Source: Clostridia bacterium
Lineage (GTDB): Bacteria > Bacillota > Clostridia > Christensenellales > Aristaeellaceae
NCBI GenBank assembly: GCA_017396845.1
Contig: JAFQKQ010000084.1
Span: 25,367-89,366 of the forward strand
DNA length: 64,000 bases
Direction: 5' to 3'
Part shown: piece by piece, positions 43,629 to 52,585 of the stretch
Layout: every line of letters starts with the position of its first letter
Numbering within the stretch: the stretch's first letter is position 1
The notes under the pieces: generated by a model
Told to the model about the DNA's origin: nothing
The model's database searches: none
What the model saw: the letters and a program-made list of their open reading frames with translations, nothing else
Made by a program: the position numbers and the translations under genes

Positions 43629-44530
43629 AGCATCTTTTGAAAATGAGCGATATGACCCGTGAGGATATTCTGAATGTGCTGGATCTGGCGGATCAGCTGA
43701 AATATGAGCGCAAAAACGGCATCGCGCATCCGCACCTTAAGGGCAAGAAACTGGGTATGATCTTCCAGAAGAGCTCTACGCGCACCCGCGTTTCGTTCGA
43801 AGTGGGTATGTATGAGCTGGGCGGACATGCGCTCATGCTCAGCGGAAGCGAACTGCAGCTGGGACGCGGCGAGCCCATCAAGGATACCGCGCGCGTGCTT
43901 TCCAGATATCTGGACGGCATCATGATCCGCACCTTCCGTCAGCAGGATGTTGAAGATCTTGCGAAGTACGGCTCGATCCCGATCATCAACGGTCTTACCG
44001 ATTACGCGCATCCCTGCCAGGTGCTTGCCGATCTTCTCACCATCCGCGAGAAGAAGGGCAGCCTGGACGGACTTAAAATGGCGTTCATCGGCGACGGTTT
44101 CAATATGGCGAATTCTCTGATCGTCGGCGGCATCAAGACCGGCATGAACGTGGCGATCGCATGCCCCGAAGGCTATGATCCCGACGCTGACATCGTAAAG
44201 TGGGCCAATGACAGCGGAAGATTTACTATCACCAGAAGCGTAATGGAAGCGGCTGAGGGCGCGGATGTTGTGTTTACCGACGTTTGGTCTTCCATGGGTC
44301 AGGAGGACGAGGCGGCCAAGCGGCGTGAGGCGTTCGGCGGCGTGTTCCAGGTAAATGAAGAGCTTATGAAGAGGACAAACGACGGCTGCATGGTGCAGCA
44401 CTGCCTGCCCGCTCACAGAGGCGAGGAAATCACGGAAGATGTGTTCGAAGCGCATGCCGATGAGATCTTTGAAGAGGCGGAGAACCGCCTGCATGCGCAG
44501 AAGGCGCTGATGGTTACCCTGATGAAGTAA
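43625..44530 (+). CDS. argF: Ornithine carbamoyltransferase
   Basis: A 301-residue enzyme making citrulline from ornithine and carbamoyl phosphate. The carbamoyl phosphate motif STRTR is at residues 51-55 and the ornithine-side HCLP motif at 259-262. It lies just ahead of carA and carB, whose product is its substrate, so the operon makes citrulline; argG and argH are not in the window. Confidence 0.95.
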   Translation: MKHLLKMSDMTREDILNVLDLADQLKYERKNGIAHPHLKGKKLGMIFQKSSTRTRVSFEVGMYELGGHALMLSGSELQLGRGEPIKDTARVLSRYLDGIMIRTFRQQDVEDLAKYGSIPIINGLTDYAHPCQVLADLLTIREKKGSLDGLKMAFIGDGFNMANSLIVGGIKTGMNVAIACPEGYDPDADIVKWANDSGRFTITRSVMEAAEGADVVFTDVWSSMGQEDEAAKRREAFGGVFQVNEELMKRTNDGCMVQHCLPAHRGEEITEDVFEAHADEIFEEAENRLHAQKALMVTLMK

Positions 44531-44547
44531 TTCCGGGGGATACTGAA

Positions 44548-45606
44548 ATGGAAAAAGCATATCTGATTCTGGAAAACGGCAGAATTTTTGAGGGCGAGCG
44601 CTTCGGCGCTCGCTCGGATGCGTTTGGCGAGATCGTATTTCAAACCGGCATGGTGGGATATCTGGAGGAGCTGACCGATCCCTGTTATGCAGGTCAAATC
44701 CTTGTGAACACCTTTCCGCTTCAGGGAAATTACGGTGCAATCGCCGGGGATGTTTCGGGGAAAATGGTTCTGTCCGCCTTCGTCGCGCATGACGTATGCG
44801 AGCAGCCCTCCAATTTCCGCGCGGACGGCACGCTTTCGGATCTTCTGGAAAAGCATGGAATTCCCGGCATCAAGGGCGTCGACACGCGCGAAATCACGCT
44901 GATTCTGCGAAACGAAGGCACGATGAAGGCGATGATCGCAAGCGAAATTCCTTCTGATATGAGCGCTTTTTCAGGCTTTGCGAAAGAAAACCCGGTTCAA
45001 AAAACGGGCGCTGTAAAGACGGAGACGCTGGCTCAAGGGGAAAATGCAAAATATACGGCGGCGCTTGTCAATTTCGGGGCGAGGCCTTCCTTCATTGAGG
45101 CGCTTCATGAGAAGGGCTTTTCCGTAATCAGCGTTCCCTATGATGCGAAGGCGGAGGAAATTCTTTCTCTGAACCAAGACGCCGTCATACTTTCGGACGG
45201 CCCGGGGGATCCGATGGATAATGCACACTGCATTCCCGAAATCAGAAAGCTGGTCGGGAAAACGCCGATATTTGCGCAGGGGCTTGGACATCTGATGCTT
45301 GCGCTCTCCATGGGCGCGCGTACGGAGAAAATGCTCTTCGGCCACAGGGGCGCAAATCAGCCCGTTCGCGACAGAAAAACGGGGCGTACCTACATTACCA
45401 AGCAGAATCATGGGTATACGGTTGTTCCCGCAAGCCTTCCGGCAGGCGCGGTGATGCGGCTGGAAAACGCAAACGACCATACCTGCGAGGGAATCGATTA
45501 CGAGGGCGCAAATGCGTTCTCCGTACAGTTCCGGATCGATGGGCTTAAGGGGCAAATCGAAAGAGATTTCTTCATCTCGCATCTGATTGAGATAATGGGA
45601 GGCTGA
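44548..45606 (+). CDS. carA: Carbamoyl-phosphate synthase small subunit with a lost glutaminase triad
   Basis: A 352-residue CarA. The N-terminal domain (AYLILENGRIFEGERFGARS, GVDTREITLILRNEGTMKAM) and the amidotransferase fold (DAVILSDGPGDPMDN, GHRGANQPVRD, QNHGYTV) are intact. However, the nucleophile block FGICLGHQ is FAQGLGHL, putting Gly245 at the catalytic Cys, and the FxHPE block is QFRID, putting Arg329 and Asp331 at the His and Glu. Glutamine hydrolysis should be impossible, so the complex would depend on free ammonia (inference). It lies 17 bases after argF and 4 before carB. Confidence 0.9.
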   Translation: MEKAYLILENGRIFEGERFGARSDAFGEIVFQTGMVGYLEELTDPCYAGQILVNTFPLQGNYGAIAGDVSGKMVLSAFVAHDVCEQPSNFRADGTLSDLLEKHGIPGIKGVDTREITLILRNEGTMKAMIASEIPSDMSAFSGFAKENPVQKTGAVKTETLAQGENAKYTAALVNFGARPSFIEALHEKGFSVISVPYDAKAEEILSLNQDAVILSDGPGDPMDNAHCIPEIRKLVGKTPIFAQGLGHLMLALSMGARTEKMLFGHRGANQPVRDRKTGRTYITKQNHGYTVVPASLPAGAVMRLENANDHTCEGIDYEGANAFSVQFRIDGLKGQIERDFFISHLIEIMGG

Positions 45607-45610
45607 ACGT

Positions 45611-48600
45611 ATGCCGAGAATCGAAGGGATCAATAAAGTCATGGTAATCGGTTCCGGCCCGATTGTCATCGGTCAAGCGGCGGAATTTGATTATGCGGGA
45701 ACGCAGGCCTGCCGGGTGCTTAAGCAGGAAGGCATGAACGTAGTGCTCGTGAACTCGAACCCTGCGACGATCATGACGGATCAGGCGCTGGCGGATGAAA
45801 TTTATCTGGAGCCGCTTACAAAGGAGACCATCCGGCGCGTGATCGAAAAGGAAAAGCCGGACGGTCTGCTTGCAGGCTTTGGCGGCCAGAACGGGCTTAC
45901 TCTCGCCATGCAGCTGGATAAAGAGGGCTTTTTCGAAAAGACAGGCGTTCGCCTGCTTGGTACGAACGCCGAGGCGATCGACCGTGCGGAGGACAGAAAG
46001 CTGTTTAAAGAGGCAATGGAGGAAATCGGCCAGCCGGTCATTCCCTCCGGCATTGCCCAGAGCGTAGAGGAAGCTTTAAAAATCGCCGAAGAGATCGGCT
46101 ATCCCGTCATCGTGCGCCCGGCCTTTACGCTTGGCGGCGGAGGCGGCGGCGTGGGAAACGATAAAGACGAGCTTCCCGAGGTTGCCAGAATCGGCCTTGA
46201 AGCATCGCCCATTCATCAGATACTCATTGAAAGGTATATTTACGGCTGGAAGGAAATCGAATTTGAGGTCATGCGCGACGGCGTAGGAAACGCCATTGCA
46301 ATATGCAGCATGGAAAATGTGGATCCCGTGGGCGTACATACGGGCGACAGCATCGTAGTAGCGCCGGCGGTTACGCTTTCCATGCGGGAATACGGCATGC
46401 TCAAAAATGCGGCGCTGGATATCGTCAGCGGCCTGAATGTGGTGGGCGGCTGCAACTGCCAGTTTGCGCTCAATCCGAATTCGTTCGAATATGCTGTAAT
46501 TGAAGTAAATCCGCGCGTATCGCGCTCTTCCGCGCTCGCCAGCAAGGCGACGGGCTACCCGATTGCGAAGGTTTCGGCGAAAATCGCGCTTGGATATACG
46601 CTGGATGAAATTCAAAACGATATTACGAAAAAGACCTGCGCGTGCTTTGAACCTTCCATCGACTACATTGTGGTGAAATTCCCGCGCTGGCCGTTTGACA
46701 AGTTCGCCGGGGCGAACCGGAAGCTCGGAACGCAGATGAAGGCGACGGGCGAGGTTATGTCGATTGCGCCGAGTTTTGAAATGGCGCTTATGAAAGCGGT
46801 CAGGGGCGCGGAAATCGGAAGAGACAGTCTGGGGTGCGAAAACATCGATACCGGCGATCTGATGAAGCGCATCCGGGAAAACGATGATCAGCGGATATTT
46901 TATGTATTCGAAGCGATCAAGCGTGGCGCGGATATCGACGAAATTTTTGAAATTACGCGGATAGACCGGTGGTTTTTGTGGAAAATCAAAAACCTTGCCG
47001 ATTTTGAAAACGAAATCGGAGGCAAGGGCGAGATTTCGCGCGGCGCGTACCTGAAGGCGAAATCGCTCGGTTATACCGACCGCACGATTATTCGGATTTC
47101 GGGCGCGAAGGCGCTTTACGAATGCAGGGGCGCGTACCGGATGGTGGATACCTGCGCGGGCGAATTTCAGGCGCTTAGGCCGTATTTCTACTGGACGGCG
47201 GCAAGTGCCTGTGAATCGAGGGCGTTTCAAAGAAGCGGCAAGCCCGTGGTTCTGGTGCTGGGCTCAGGCCCCATCCGAATCGGTCAGGGCATCGAATTCG
47301 ATTATTCGTCTGTACACTGCGTGCGCACATTGAGAAATCTCGGTTATGAAGCGGTTATCATCAACAATAATCCCGAAACCGTATCCACCGATTATGATAC
47401 GGCGGACAGGCTGTATTTTGAGCCGCTGAGCGAAGAGGATGTTTTGCGGGTAATCGACGTGGAAAAGCCGGTGGGCGTTGTGGTTGCCTTCGGCGGACAG
47501 ACGGCGATCCGGCTTACGCAGGCGCTCGACAGGCGCGGCATACGGATCCTCGGTACCAGCGCGGAGGGCATCGATGTAGCGGAGGACCGCGCGAGATTTG
47601 ATGCGCTCTTGAGCGAAATGAATATATCAAGACCGAAGGGCATGGGCGTAAAAACCCTTGAAGAAGCCGTGCGGGCGGCAAACGACATCGGTTATCCCGT
47701 GCTTCTGCGCCCGTCCTACGTGATCGGCGGTCAGAATATGAAAATCGCGCATTCCGACGGAGACGTTAAGGCGTATATGAACCTGATACTCTCCGGCGGT
47801 ATCGATAATCCCGTTCTGATTGACAAGTACATGAAGGGCGTGGAGCTTGAGGTAGATGTAATTTCCGACGGCCGCGACGTGCTGATTCCCGGCGTTATGG
47901 AGCATATCGAGCGCGCGGGCGTTCACAGCGGCGACTCGATTGCTGTATATCCGCCTTATAACCTTTCCGACAGCATGCTTCATACGGTATGCTCGTCCTC
48001 TACCCGCCTTGCGCTGGCGCTGGGAACCAAGGGACTTGTCAACATACAGTATCTGATCTGGAGAAACGAATTGTATGTGATCGAGGTAAATCCGAGGGCC
48101 TCCAGAACCATTCCCTACATCAGTAAAGTTACGGGCGTTCCGATGGTGGAGGTTGCTTCCCGCGTAATGCTCGGGGAAAACCTGAAGGATATGGGCTATG
48201 GAACGGGGCTTTACCGTACGCCGCCGTATTACACGGTAAAGGCACCCGTGTTCTCCTTTGAAAAGCTTACGGACGCAAACAGCGTATTGGGTCCCGAGAT
48301 GAAGTCGACGGGCGAGGTGCTGGGCGTAGGAAGAACGCTGAGCGAGGCGCTGTTCAAGGGGCTTACCGCCGCCGGCATGCGCGTTACGCTTCCCTCCGGC
48401 GGGGACAGGCCGGGCGTGATTGTGAGCGTGGATGAGAGCGAGCATCATGAGCTTGCGCGGGCAGTAAAGAGATTTTACGACCGGAAAATGCGCATCTATG
48501 CTACGCGGGGTACTGCAAGAGCCATTGAGCGGCTCGGCATTCCCGTAACCGAAATCGGCGATATTTCAGACTCCCGGGATGCATTTGAACTGATCGAAAG

Positions 48601-49648
48601 CGGCAAGGTGAATTTCGTGGTGTACACAGACGCTGTGTATGATTCCACCGTGTGCGATTACAACCGCCTGCACCGCTCGGCGATCAATCACCAGGTGGCG
48701 TGCTTTACATCGCTTGATACCGCGAACGCGATGGCGGATGTGATTTACGCGGGCTTTAACACGGGAAACACGGAGCTTGTCGATATCTGCCATATGCGGA
48801 AGGAACGCATGACGCTGAAATTCACCAAAATGCAGGATGCGGGCAACGATTACATCATCGTAGAGAACTTTGATGGGTTGCTTACCTGCCCCGAGACGCT
48901 CAGCGTAACGCTCTGCATGCGGCAGTACGGAATCGGCGCGGACGGCATGGCGCTGATTGAAAAATCCGACAGGGCGGATGCCTCCATACGCATGTTTAAT
49001 TCCGACGGAAGCGTCGGAAAAATGGCGGGCAATTGTATGCGCATGGTTGCAAAATATCTCTATGACAACAAAATCGTATTGAATCCCCGGATAAAGGTTG
49101 AAATGAACGGGAGCGTTTACGAAATGGAGGTATTTACGGTAAACGGAAGCGTGGGCGAAGTTCGCGTGAACATGGGAAGGGCGAGATTCAGCGCGGAAGA
49201 TGTTCCCGTACTTACCGACGGCGGCGAATGCGTGAATCGGACGCTTGTAATCGGCGAAAACGAATGGAAGGTTACTTGCGTATCCGTCGGAAACCCGCAC
49301 GCCGTGGTGTTTACGGACGATATCGATACCATTGACGTAAAAAAATACGGATCGCAGTTTGAGAATGCGCCCATTTTCCCGGAACGGGTCAACACCGAAT
49401 TCGTGCGCGTGGTTAATGAAAATATGCTCAGAATGCGCGTATGGGAGAGAGGAAACGGCGAAACGCTGGCTTGCGGAACCGGCGCATGCGCCGCAGTGGC
49501 GGCGGCGGTTCGAAACGGGCTTTGCCATGAAGGCGCGGACATCACCGTAAAGCTTTCGGGCGGAGATCTGATCGTGCGCGTGCAGGATGGCGAGGTGTTC
49601 CTGACCGGCGGCGCGGAAAAGGTGTTTGACGGCGCTGCAGAGTATTGA
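45611..49648 (+). CDS. carB-dapF: Fused carbamoyl-phosphate synthase large subunit and diaminopimelate epimerase (CarB-DapF)
   Basis: A 1345-residue single frame. Residues 1-1055 are complete CarB: two ATP-grasp halves (start MVIGSGPIVIGQAAEFDYAG and VLVLGSGPIRIGQGIEFDYS) and the MGS-like regulatory domain ending near ELVDICHMRKER. From Met1067 the protein is DapF: FTKMQDAGNDYIIVENFDG, MFNSDGS, GNPHAVV, WERGNGETLACGTGACAAV, with catalytic Cys1288. The first DapF cysteine site is changed: AGNCMRM, so Ala1139 sits where CGNG has Cys, with Cys1142 three residues later. At the junction GGAAGGA (48798-48804) lies 4 bases ahead of ATG 48809, so separate DapF may also be made. Last gene of the operon; a terminator follows. 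Confidence 0.92.
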   Translation: MPRIEGINKVMVIGSGPIVIGQAAEFDYAGTQACRVLKQEGMNVVLVNSNPATIMTDQALADEIYLEPLTKETIRRVIEKEKPDGLLAGFGGQNGLTLAMQLDKEGFFEKTGVRLLGTNAEAIDRAEDRKLFKEAMEEIGQPVIPSGIAQSVEEALKIAEEIGYPVIVRPAFTLGGGGGGVGNDKDELPEVARIGLEASPIHQILIERYIYGWKEIEFEVMRDGVGNAIAICSMENVDPVGVHTGDSIVVAPAVTLSMREYGMLKNAALDIVSGLNVVGGCNCQFALNPNSFEYAVIEVNPRVSRSSALASKATGYPIAKVSAKIALGYTLDEIQNDITKKTCACFEPSIDYIVVKFPRWPFDKFAGANRKLGTQMKATGEVMSIAPSFEMALMKAVRGAEIGRDSLGCENIDTGDLMKRIRENDDQRIFYVFEAIKRGADIDEIFEITRIDRWFLWKIKNLADFENEIGGKGEISRGAYLKAKSLGYTDRTIIRISGAKALYECRGAYRMVDTCAGEFQALRPYFYWTAASACESRAFQRSGKPVVLVLGSGPIRIGQGIEFDYSSVHCVRTLRNLGYEAVIINNNPETVSTDYDTADRLYFEPLSEEDVLRVIDVEKPVGVVVAFGGQTAIRLTQALDRRGIRILGTSAEGIDVAEDRARFDALLSEMNISRPKGMGVKTLEEAVRAANDIGYPVLLRPSYVIGGQNMKIAHSDGDVKAYMNLILSGGIDNPVLIDKYMKGVELEVDVISDGRDVLIPGVMEHIERAGVHSGDSIAVYPPYNLSDSMLHTVCSSSTRLALALGTKGLVNIQYLIWRNELYVIEVNPRASRTIPYISKVTGVPMVEVASRVMLGENLKDMGYGTGLYRTPPYYTVKAPVFSFEKLTDANSVLGPEMKSTGEVLGVGRTLSEALFKGLTAAGMRVTLPSGGDRPGVIVSVDESEHHELARAVKRFYDRKMRIYATRGTARAIERLGIPVTEIGDISDSRDAFELIESGKVNFVVYTDAVYDSTVCDYNRLHRSAINHQVACFTSLDTANAMADVIYAGFNTGNTELVDICHMRKERMTLKFTKMQDAGNDYIIVENFDGLLTCPETLSVTLCMRQYGIGADGMALIEKSDRADASIRMFNSDGSVGKMAGNCMRMVAKYLYDNKIVLNPRIKVEMNGSVYEMEVFTVNGSVGEVRVNMGRARFSAEDVPVLTDGGECVNRTLVIGENEWKVTCVSVGNPHAVVFTDDIDTIDVKKYGSQFENAPIFPERVNTEFVRVVNENMLRMRVWERGNGETLACGTGACAAVAAAVRNGLCHEGADITVKLSGGDLIVRVQDGEVFLTGGAEKVFDGAAEY
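48798..48811 (+). promoter_or_regulatory. Internal ribosome site and start codon at the CarB-DapF junction
   Basis: GGAAGGA at 48798-48804, four bases, then ATG at 48809, in frame with carB. It looks like the original start of dapF kept after loss of the carB stop codon. Confidence 0.6.
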
Positions 49649-49664
49649 TTTATACTTATTATAT

Positions 49665-49708
49665 AAAAAGGACGCTCAGGAAGAATAAGCTTCTTGACGT
49701 CCTTTTTT
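49665..49708 (+). terminator. Terminator of the arginine operon
   Basis: AAAAAGGACG and AGGAAG pair with CTTCTTG and CGTCCTTTTTT around an AATAAG loop. Confidence 0.8.
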
Positions 49709-50125
49709 GAAGGTTTGCCGCCCGCTTCTTTGCGCTTGCATATATTGCGGTATCATTATATAGATATATAAATAGAGGGCGGGCGAGTGTATCAGCTGAT
49801 CAATATTGTCCTCCGCGAGCTTAAGGAAATCTGCCCGGTTATAGAACCAAGCTGAGGAACCTTATGAAGCCGGGTGTGCCGGAATACTTCGAGCGAATGG
49901 TGGCGAATAGCAGAAGAGGATACTGGTTCACAGTGGAAACCGGAGCCGTGAAAAGAGGAATAACAAACGAAAGACTCGCATGCGCAGGGTTCTTTGAACG
50001 CTCCCCGGCATACGAGTCTATTCATTCTGCCTGTATTGGACGCGCCGTGTACCGAACGGTACGCACGGTGCGGTGAGAGGTCGGGAGCTTGTCACTCCCT
50101 CCTGCTCGATTATAAAACGATTGAA
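49709..50125 (+). mobile_element. 3' remnant of a group II intron
   Basis: Downstream of the reverse transcriptase fragment, 50046-50111 shows the intron 3' end pattern: GTACCGAACGGTACGCACGG, then GAGGTCGGGAG paired with CTCCCTCCTGCTC, ending CTCGATT. The 5' half of the intron and most of its protein are missing; the left part 49709-49820 holds no recognisable intron or gene sequence. Confidence 0.6.
49825..50076 (+). pseudogene. C-terminal remnant of a group II intron reverse transcriptase/maturase
   Basis: The frame opened after a TAA at 49822 reads GNLPGYRTKLRNLMKPGVPE, VANSRRGYWFTVETGAVKRG, ITNERLACAGFFERSPAYES and stops at 50076. The phrase R-K/R-GYW and TN-RL--AG are the tail of group II intron-encoded proteins. 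The RT palm (YADD) is absent, so only the last 80 or so residues remain. The intron RNA 3' end follows directly. Confidence 0.65.
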
Positions 50126-51550
50126 TTACAGATTGTAGTACTTATCAAACTCCGCCGGATGCGGGATCTGGGAGAGGGCGAGGCATTCTGCGCGCTTGGC
50201 GGCGATGAAGCTCTTGAGAAGCGCTTCGGGGAATACGCCGCCTTTGGTCAGGTAATCGTGATCCTTTTCGAGGGCGTCAAGCGCCTCGTCCAGGGATGCG
50301 GGCAGGTGATGGAGCTTTGCCTTTTCTTCGTCGGAGAGATGGTAGAGGTTTACGTCATACGGTCCCCAGCCGTTTTCATGCGGATCGATCTGGTTTTCTA
50401 CGCCGTCAAGGCCCGCCATCAGGATGGCCGCATAGCAGAAATAGGGGTTGCAGGTTGCGTCGGGGTTTCTCAGCTCGAAGCGGCGCTTCTCGGGGGTTTT
50501 TGCGTAGGCGGGAATGCGGATGACGGCGCTGCGGTTGGAGGTCGCGTAGCCGACGGTAACCGGCGCTTCAAATCCGGGCACAAGGCGCTTGAAGGAGTTC
50601 GTGGAGGGGTTCGTGATGGCGCACAGGGAAGCGATGTGCTTAAGCAGTCCGCCCATAAACCAATGCGCGGTTTTGCTGAGATGCGCATAGCCGTTATCGT
50701 CGGAGAATACGGGCTGTCCGTCCTTCATGAGCAGCATATGAACGTGCATGCCGCTGCCGGCTTCACCGTATACGGGCTTGGGCATGAAGGTTGCGCTCTT
50801 TCCATATTTGAGGGCGGTGTTGTGGATGATATATTTGATCATCATGGTGTTGTCGGCCATTTTGCTCATCTTGCCCAGCTGCGGCTCGATTTCAAACTGA
50901 CCGGAAGCGGCGACTTCGGGATGATGATAATTGATTTCGATTCCGGCGTCCTTCATGTGCATGCACATTTCGCTTCTGGCTTCGTATGCGTCGTCGAAGG
51001 GCTTGGCAATGTGGTAATTCTTCTGCTTGGGAACTACTACGCCTTTTCCTTCGATGCCGCTGTTCCAGTAGGAATGCTTGGTATCCATGGTGACGGAGAT
51101 GTTATTGGACTGAACATCCCAGCCGATTTCATCAAACAGATAGAATTCGAATTCGGGCAGAATGTACATTTCGTCGGCAATGCCGGTATCCTGCATGTAT
51201 TTTTCTGCTGCGAGCACGATGTTTCTGGGGTACTGCGCGAGCGGGCGGTTTTCGGGCGTATCGATAATCATGGCGTTTCCGGTCATGGAGAGCGTCGGGA
51301 TATCGCAGAAAGGATCAATGACGGCGGTATCGGGATCGGGAATGAATACCATGTCGCTCTTTTCCACGACCGCGTAGCCGTAGTTGGACGCGTCAAAGCC
51401 GATGCCGCTTTTCATGGTGTCCTCGGAGAAATTCTCCGCCGGGATGGTTACGTGGCGGTACTGACCGTTTATGTCAACCATTTTAAAATCAACCATACGG
51501 ATGCCGTTTTCGCGGATGATAGAGAGGATATCCTGAACGGTTTTTGCCAT
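50126..51550 (-). CDS. glnA: Glutamine synthetase, type I
   Basis: A 474-residue GSI that makes glutamine from glutamate, ATP and ammonia. Metal/substrate blocks ILPEFEFYLFDE, AASGQFEIEPQ, GEAGSGMHVHM and the loop SFKRLVPGFEAPV are all present. The region of the adenylylation tyrosine reads VNLYHLSDEEKA; Tyr is kept but the flanks differ from NLYDLPPEE, so adenylylation is doubtful. The C-terminal FDKYYNL is usual. It converges with the arginine operon, separated by the intron remnant. Confidence 0.94.
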   Translation of the reverse strand: MAKTVQDILSIIRENGIRMVDFKMVDINGQYRHVTIPAENFSEDTMKSGIGFDASNYGYAVVEKSDMVFIPDPDTAVIDPFCDIPTLSMTGNAMIIDTPENRPLAQYPRNIVLAAEKYMQDTGIADEMYILPEFEFYLFDEIGWDVQSNNISVTMDTKHSYWNSGIEGKGVVVPKQKNYHIAKPFDDAYEARSEMCMHMKDAGIEINYHHPEVAASGQFEIEPQLGKMSKMADNTMMIKYIIHNTALKYGKSATFMPKPVYGEAGSGMHVHMLLMKDGQPVFSDDNGYAHLSKTAHWFMGGLLKHIASLCAITNPSTNSFKRLVPGFEAPVTVGYATSNRSAVIRIPAYAKTPEKRRFELRNPDATCNPYFCYAAILMAGLDGVENQIDPHENGWGPYDVNLYHLSDEEKAKLHHLPASLDEALDALEKDHDYLTKGGVFPEALLKSFIAAKRAECLALSQIPHPAEFDKYYNL

Positions 51551-51653
51551 AATGTCACTCCTTGGTGAGAAATAATGGTATTAGGATAACAGATGAAAAT
51601 CTCCGTGTCAATCGCACGGAGATGCATGTTTTTGTGAATTGTTATAGTAGTTT

Positions 51654-52490
51654 TTATGCTGTTTCGATTGCGCGGATGAGCTTGCCTAAAACGGGTTCAA
51701 ACGCCGCGCCGTATTCGTGATTGGGAATGTTCTCCGAGAAGCGAATGCATTCGACCACATAATCTGCCGCGATTTTTGCGCTTTCAAAGGCGCTCTTCCC
51801 GCGAACGAGCGCGCCGGTAAATGCGGAGGCGTAGATATCGCCCGTGCCGTGGCGGCCTTTCAAGATCTGATCGTGCTCATAATAGCGCGCTTCGTTTCCT
51901 TCCTGAACCCACACGCCGGTTTTTCCCTTTTCAAAGGATACGCCGGTCAGAACGACGTTTTTCGCGCCCAGCGAAATAAGACCGGACACGAGGCGCTCGA
52001 TATAGCTTCTGTCATACTCGGTTTTATATTCCTCGTCCGTTAAGAAGCAGGCTTCGGTGATGTTCGGAAGCACGTAATCCGCACAGGCAACGAGTGTCTT
52101 CATCTGCGCTACATAGGCTTCGTCAAAGGCGGGATACAGTTTTCCGTTATCGGCCATCGCGGGGTCGATGACGGCATAGGCGCTTTCCCTGGAAAGGCGG
52201 GCGATGATATCGCTTACATATCCGATCTGCTCTGTGCTGCCCAGATAACCGGTGTACACCGCGTCAAAGCGCACGTTTTCCTTTTCCCAGTGCTGCATGA
52301 TCTTCGGCATATCCTCTGTAAGGTCGCGGAAGGTATAGCCGGTGAAGCCCATGGTGTGCGTGGAGAGCACGGCGGAGGGGAGCACGGCGGTTTCCGCGCC
52401 GCAGGCGGAAATGATCGGAAGGGCGACGGTCAGCGAGCACTGACCTACGCATGAGATGTCCTGAATGGTTAATACCTTTTTGTAATCCAT
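51654..52490 (-). CDS. pdxY: Pyridoxal/pyridoxamine kinase
   Basis: A 278-residue ribokinase-fold enzyme phosphorylating B6 vitamers. VLTIQDISCVGQCSLTVALP is the typical PdxK/PdxY N-terminus, PNITEACFLT the central block, and LKGRHGTGDIYASAFTGAL the catalytic GTGD anion hole with Asp. An upstream GTG at 52499 is possible; the ATG at 52490 has a GTGAG site. It lies 95 bases after a MocR-type regulator on the same strand, which fits control of vitamin B6 salvage. Confidence 0.85.
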   Translation of the reverse strand: MDYKKVLTIQDISCVGQCSLTVALPIISACGAETAVLPSAVLSTHTMGFTGYTFRDLTEDMPKIMQHWEKENVRFDAVYTGYLGSTEQIGYVSDIIARLSRESAYAVIDPAMADNGKLYPAFDEAYVAQMKTLVACADYVLPNITEACFLTDEEYKTEYDRSYIERLVSGLISLGAKNVVLTGVSFEKGKTGVWVQEGNEARYYEHDQILKGRHGTGDIYASAFTGALVRGKSAFESAKIAADYVVECIRFSENIPNHEYGAAFEPVLGKLIRAIETA

Positions 52491-52585
52491 GTTTCTCACG
52501 TCCCGGAAATATATTTATGCGGATATCATATAATGGAATTGGCATTGTGTAAATAGCCAGAATGCGCATAAAATATATAACCAGA

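Noticed and set aside
45611-49648. carB and dapF as two separate genes
   Set aside because: No stop codon or frame change exists between them; the internal start is reported only as an alternative.
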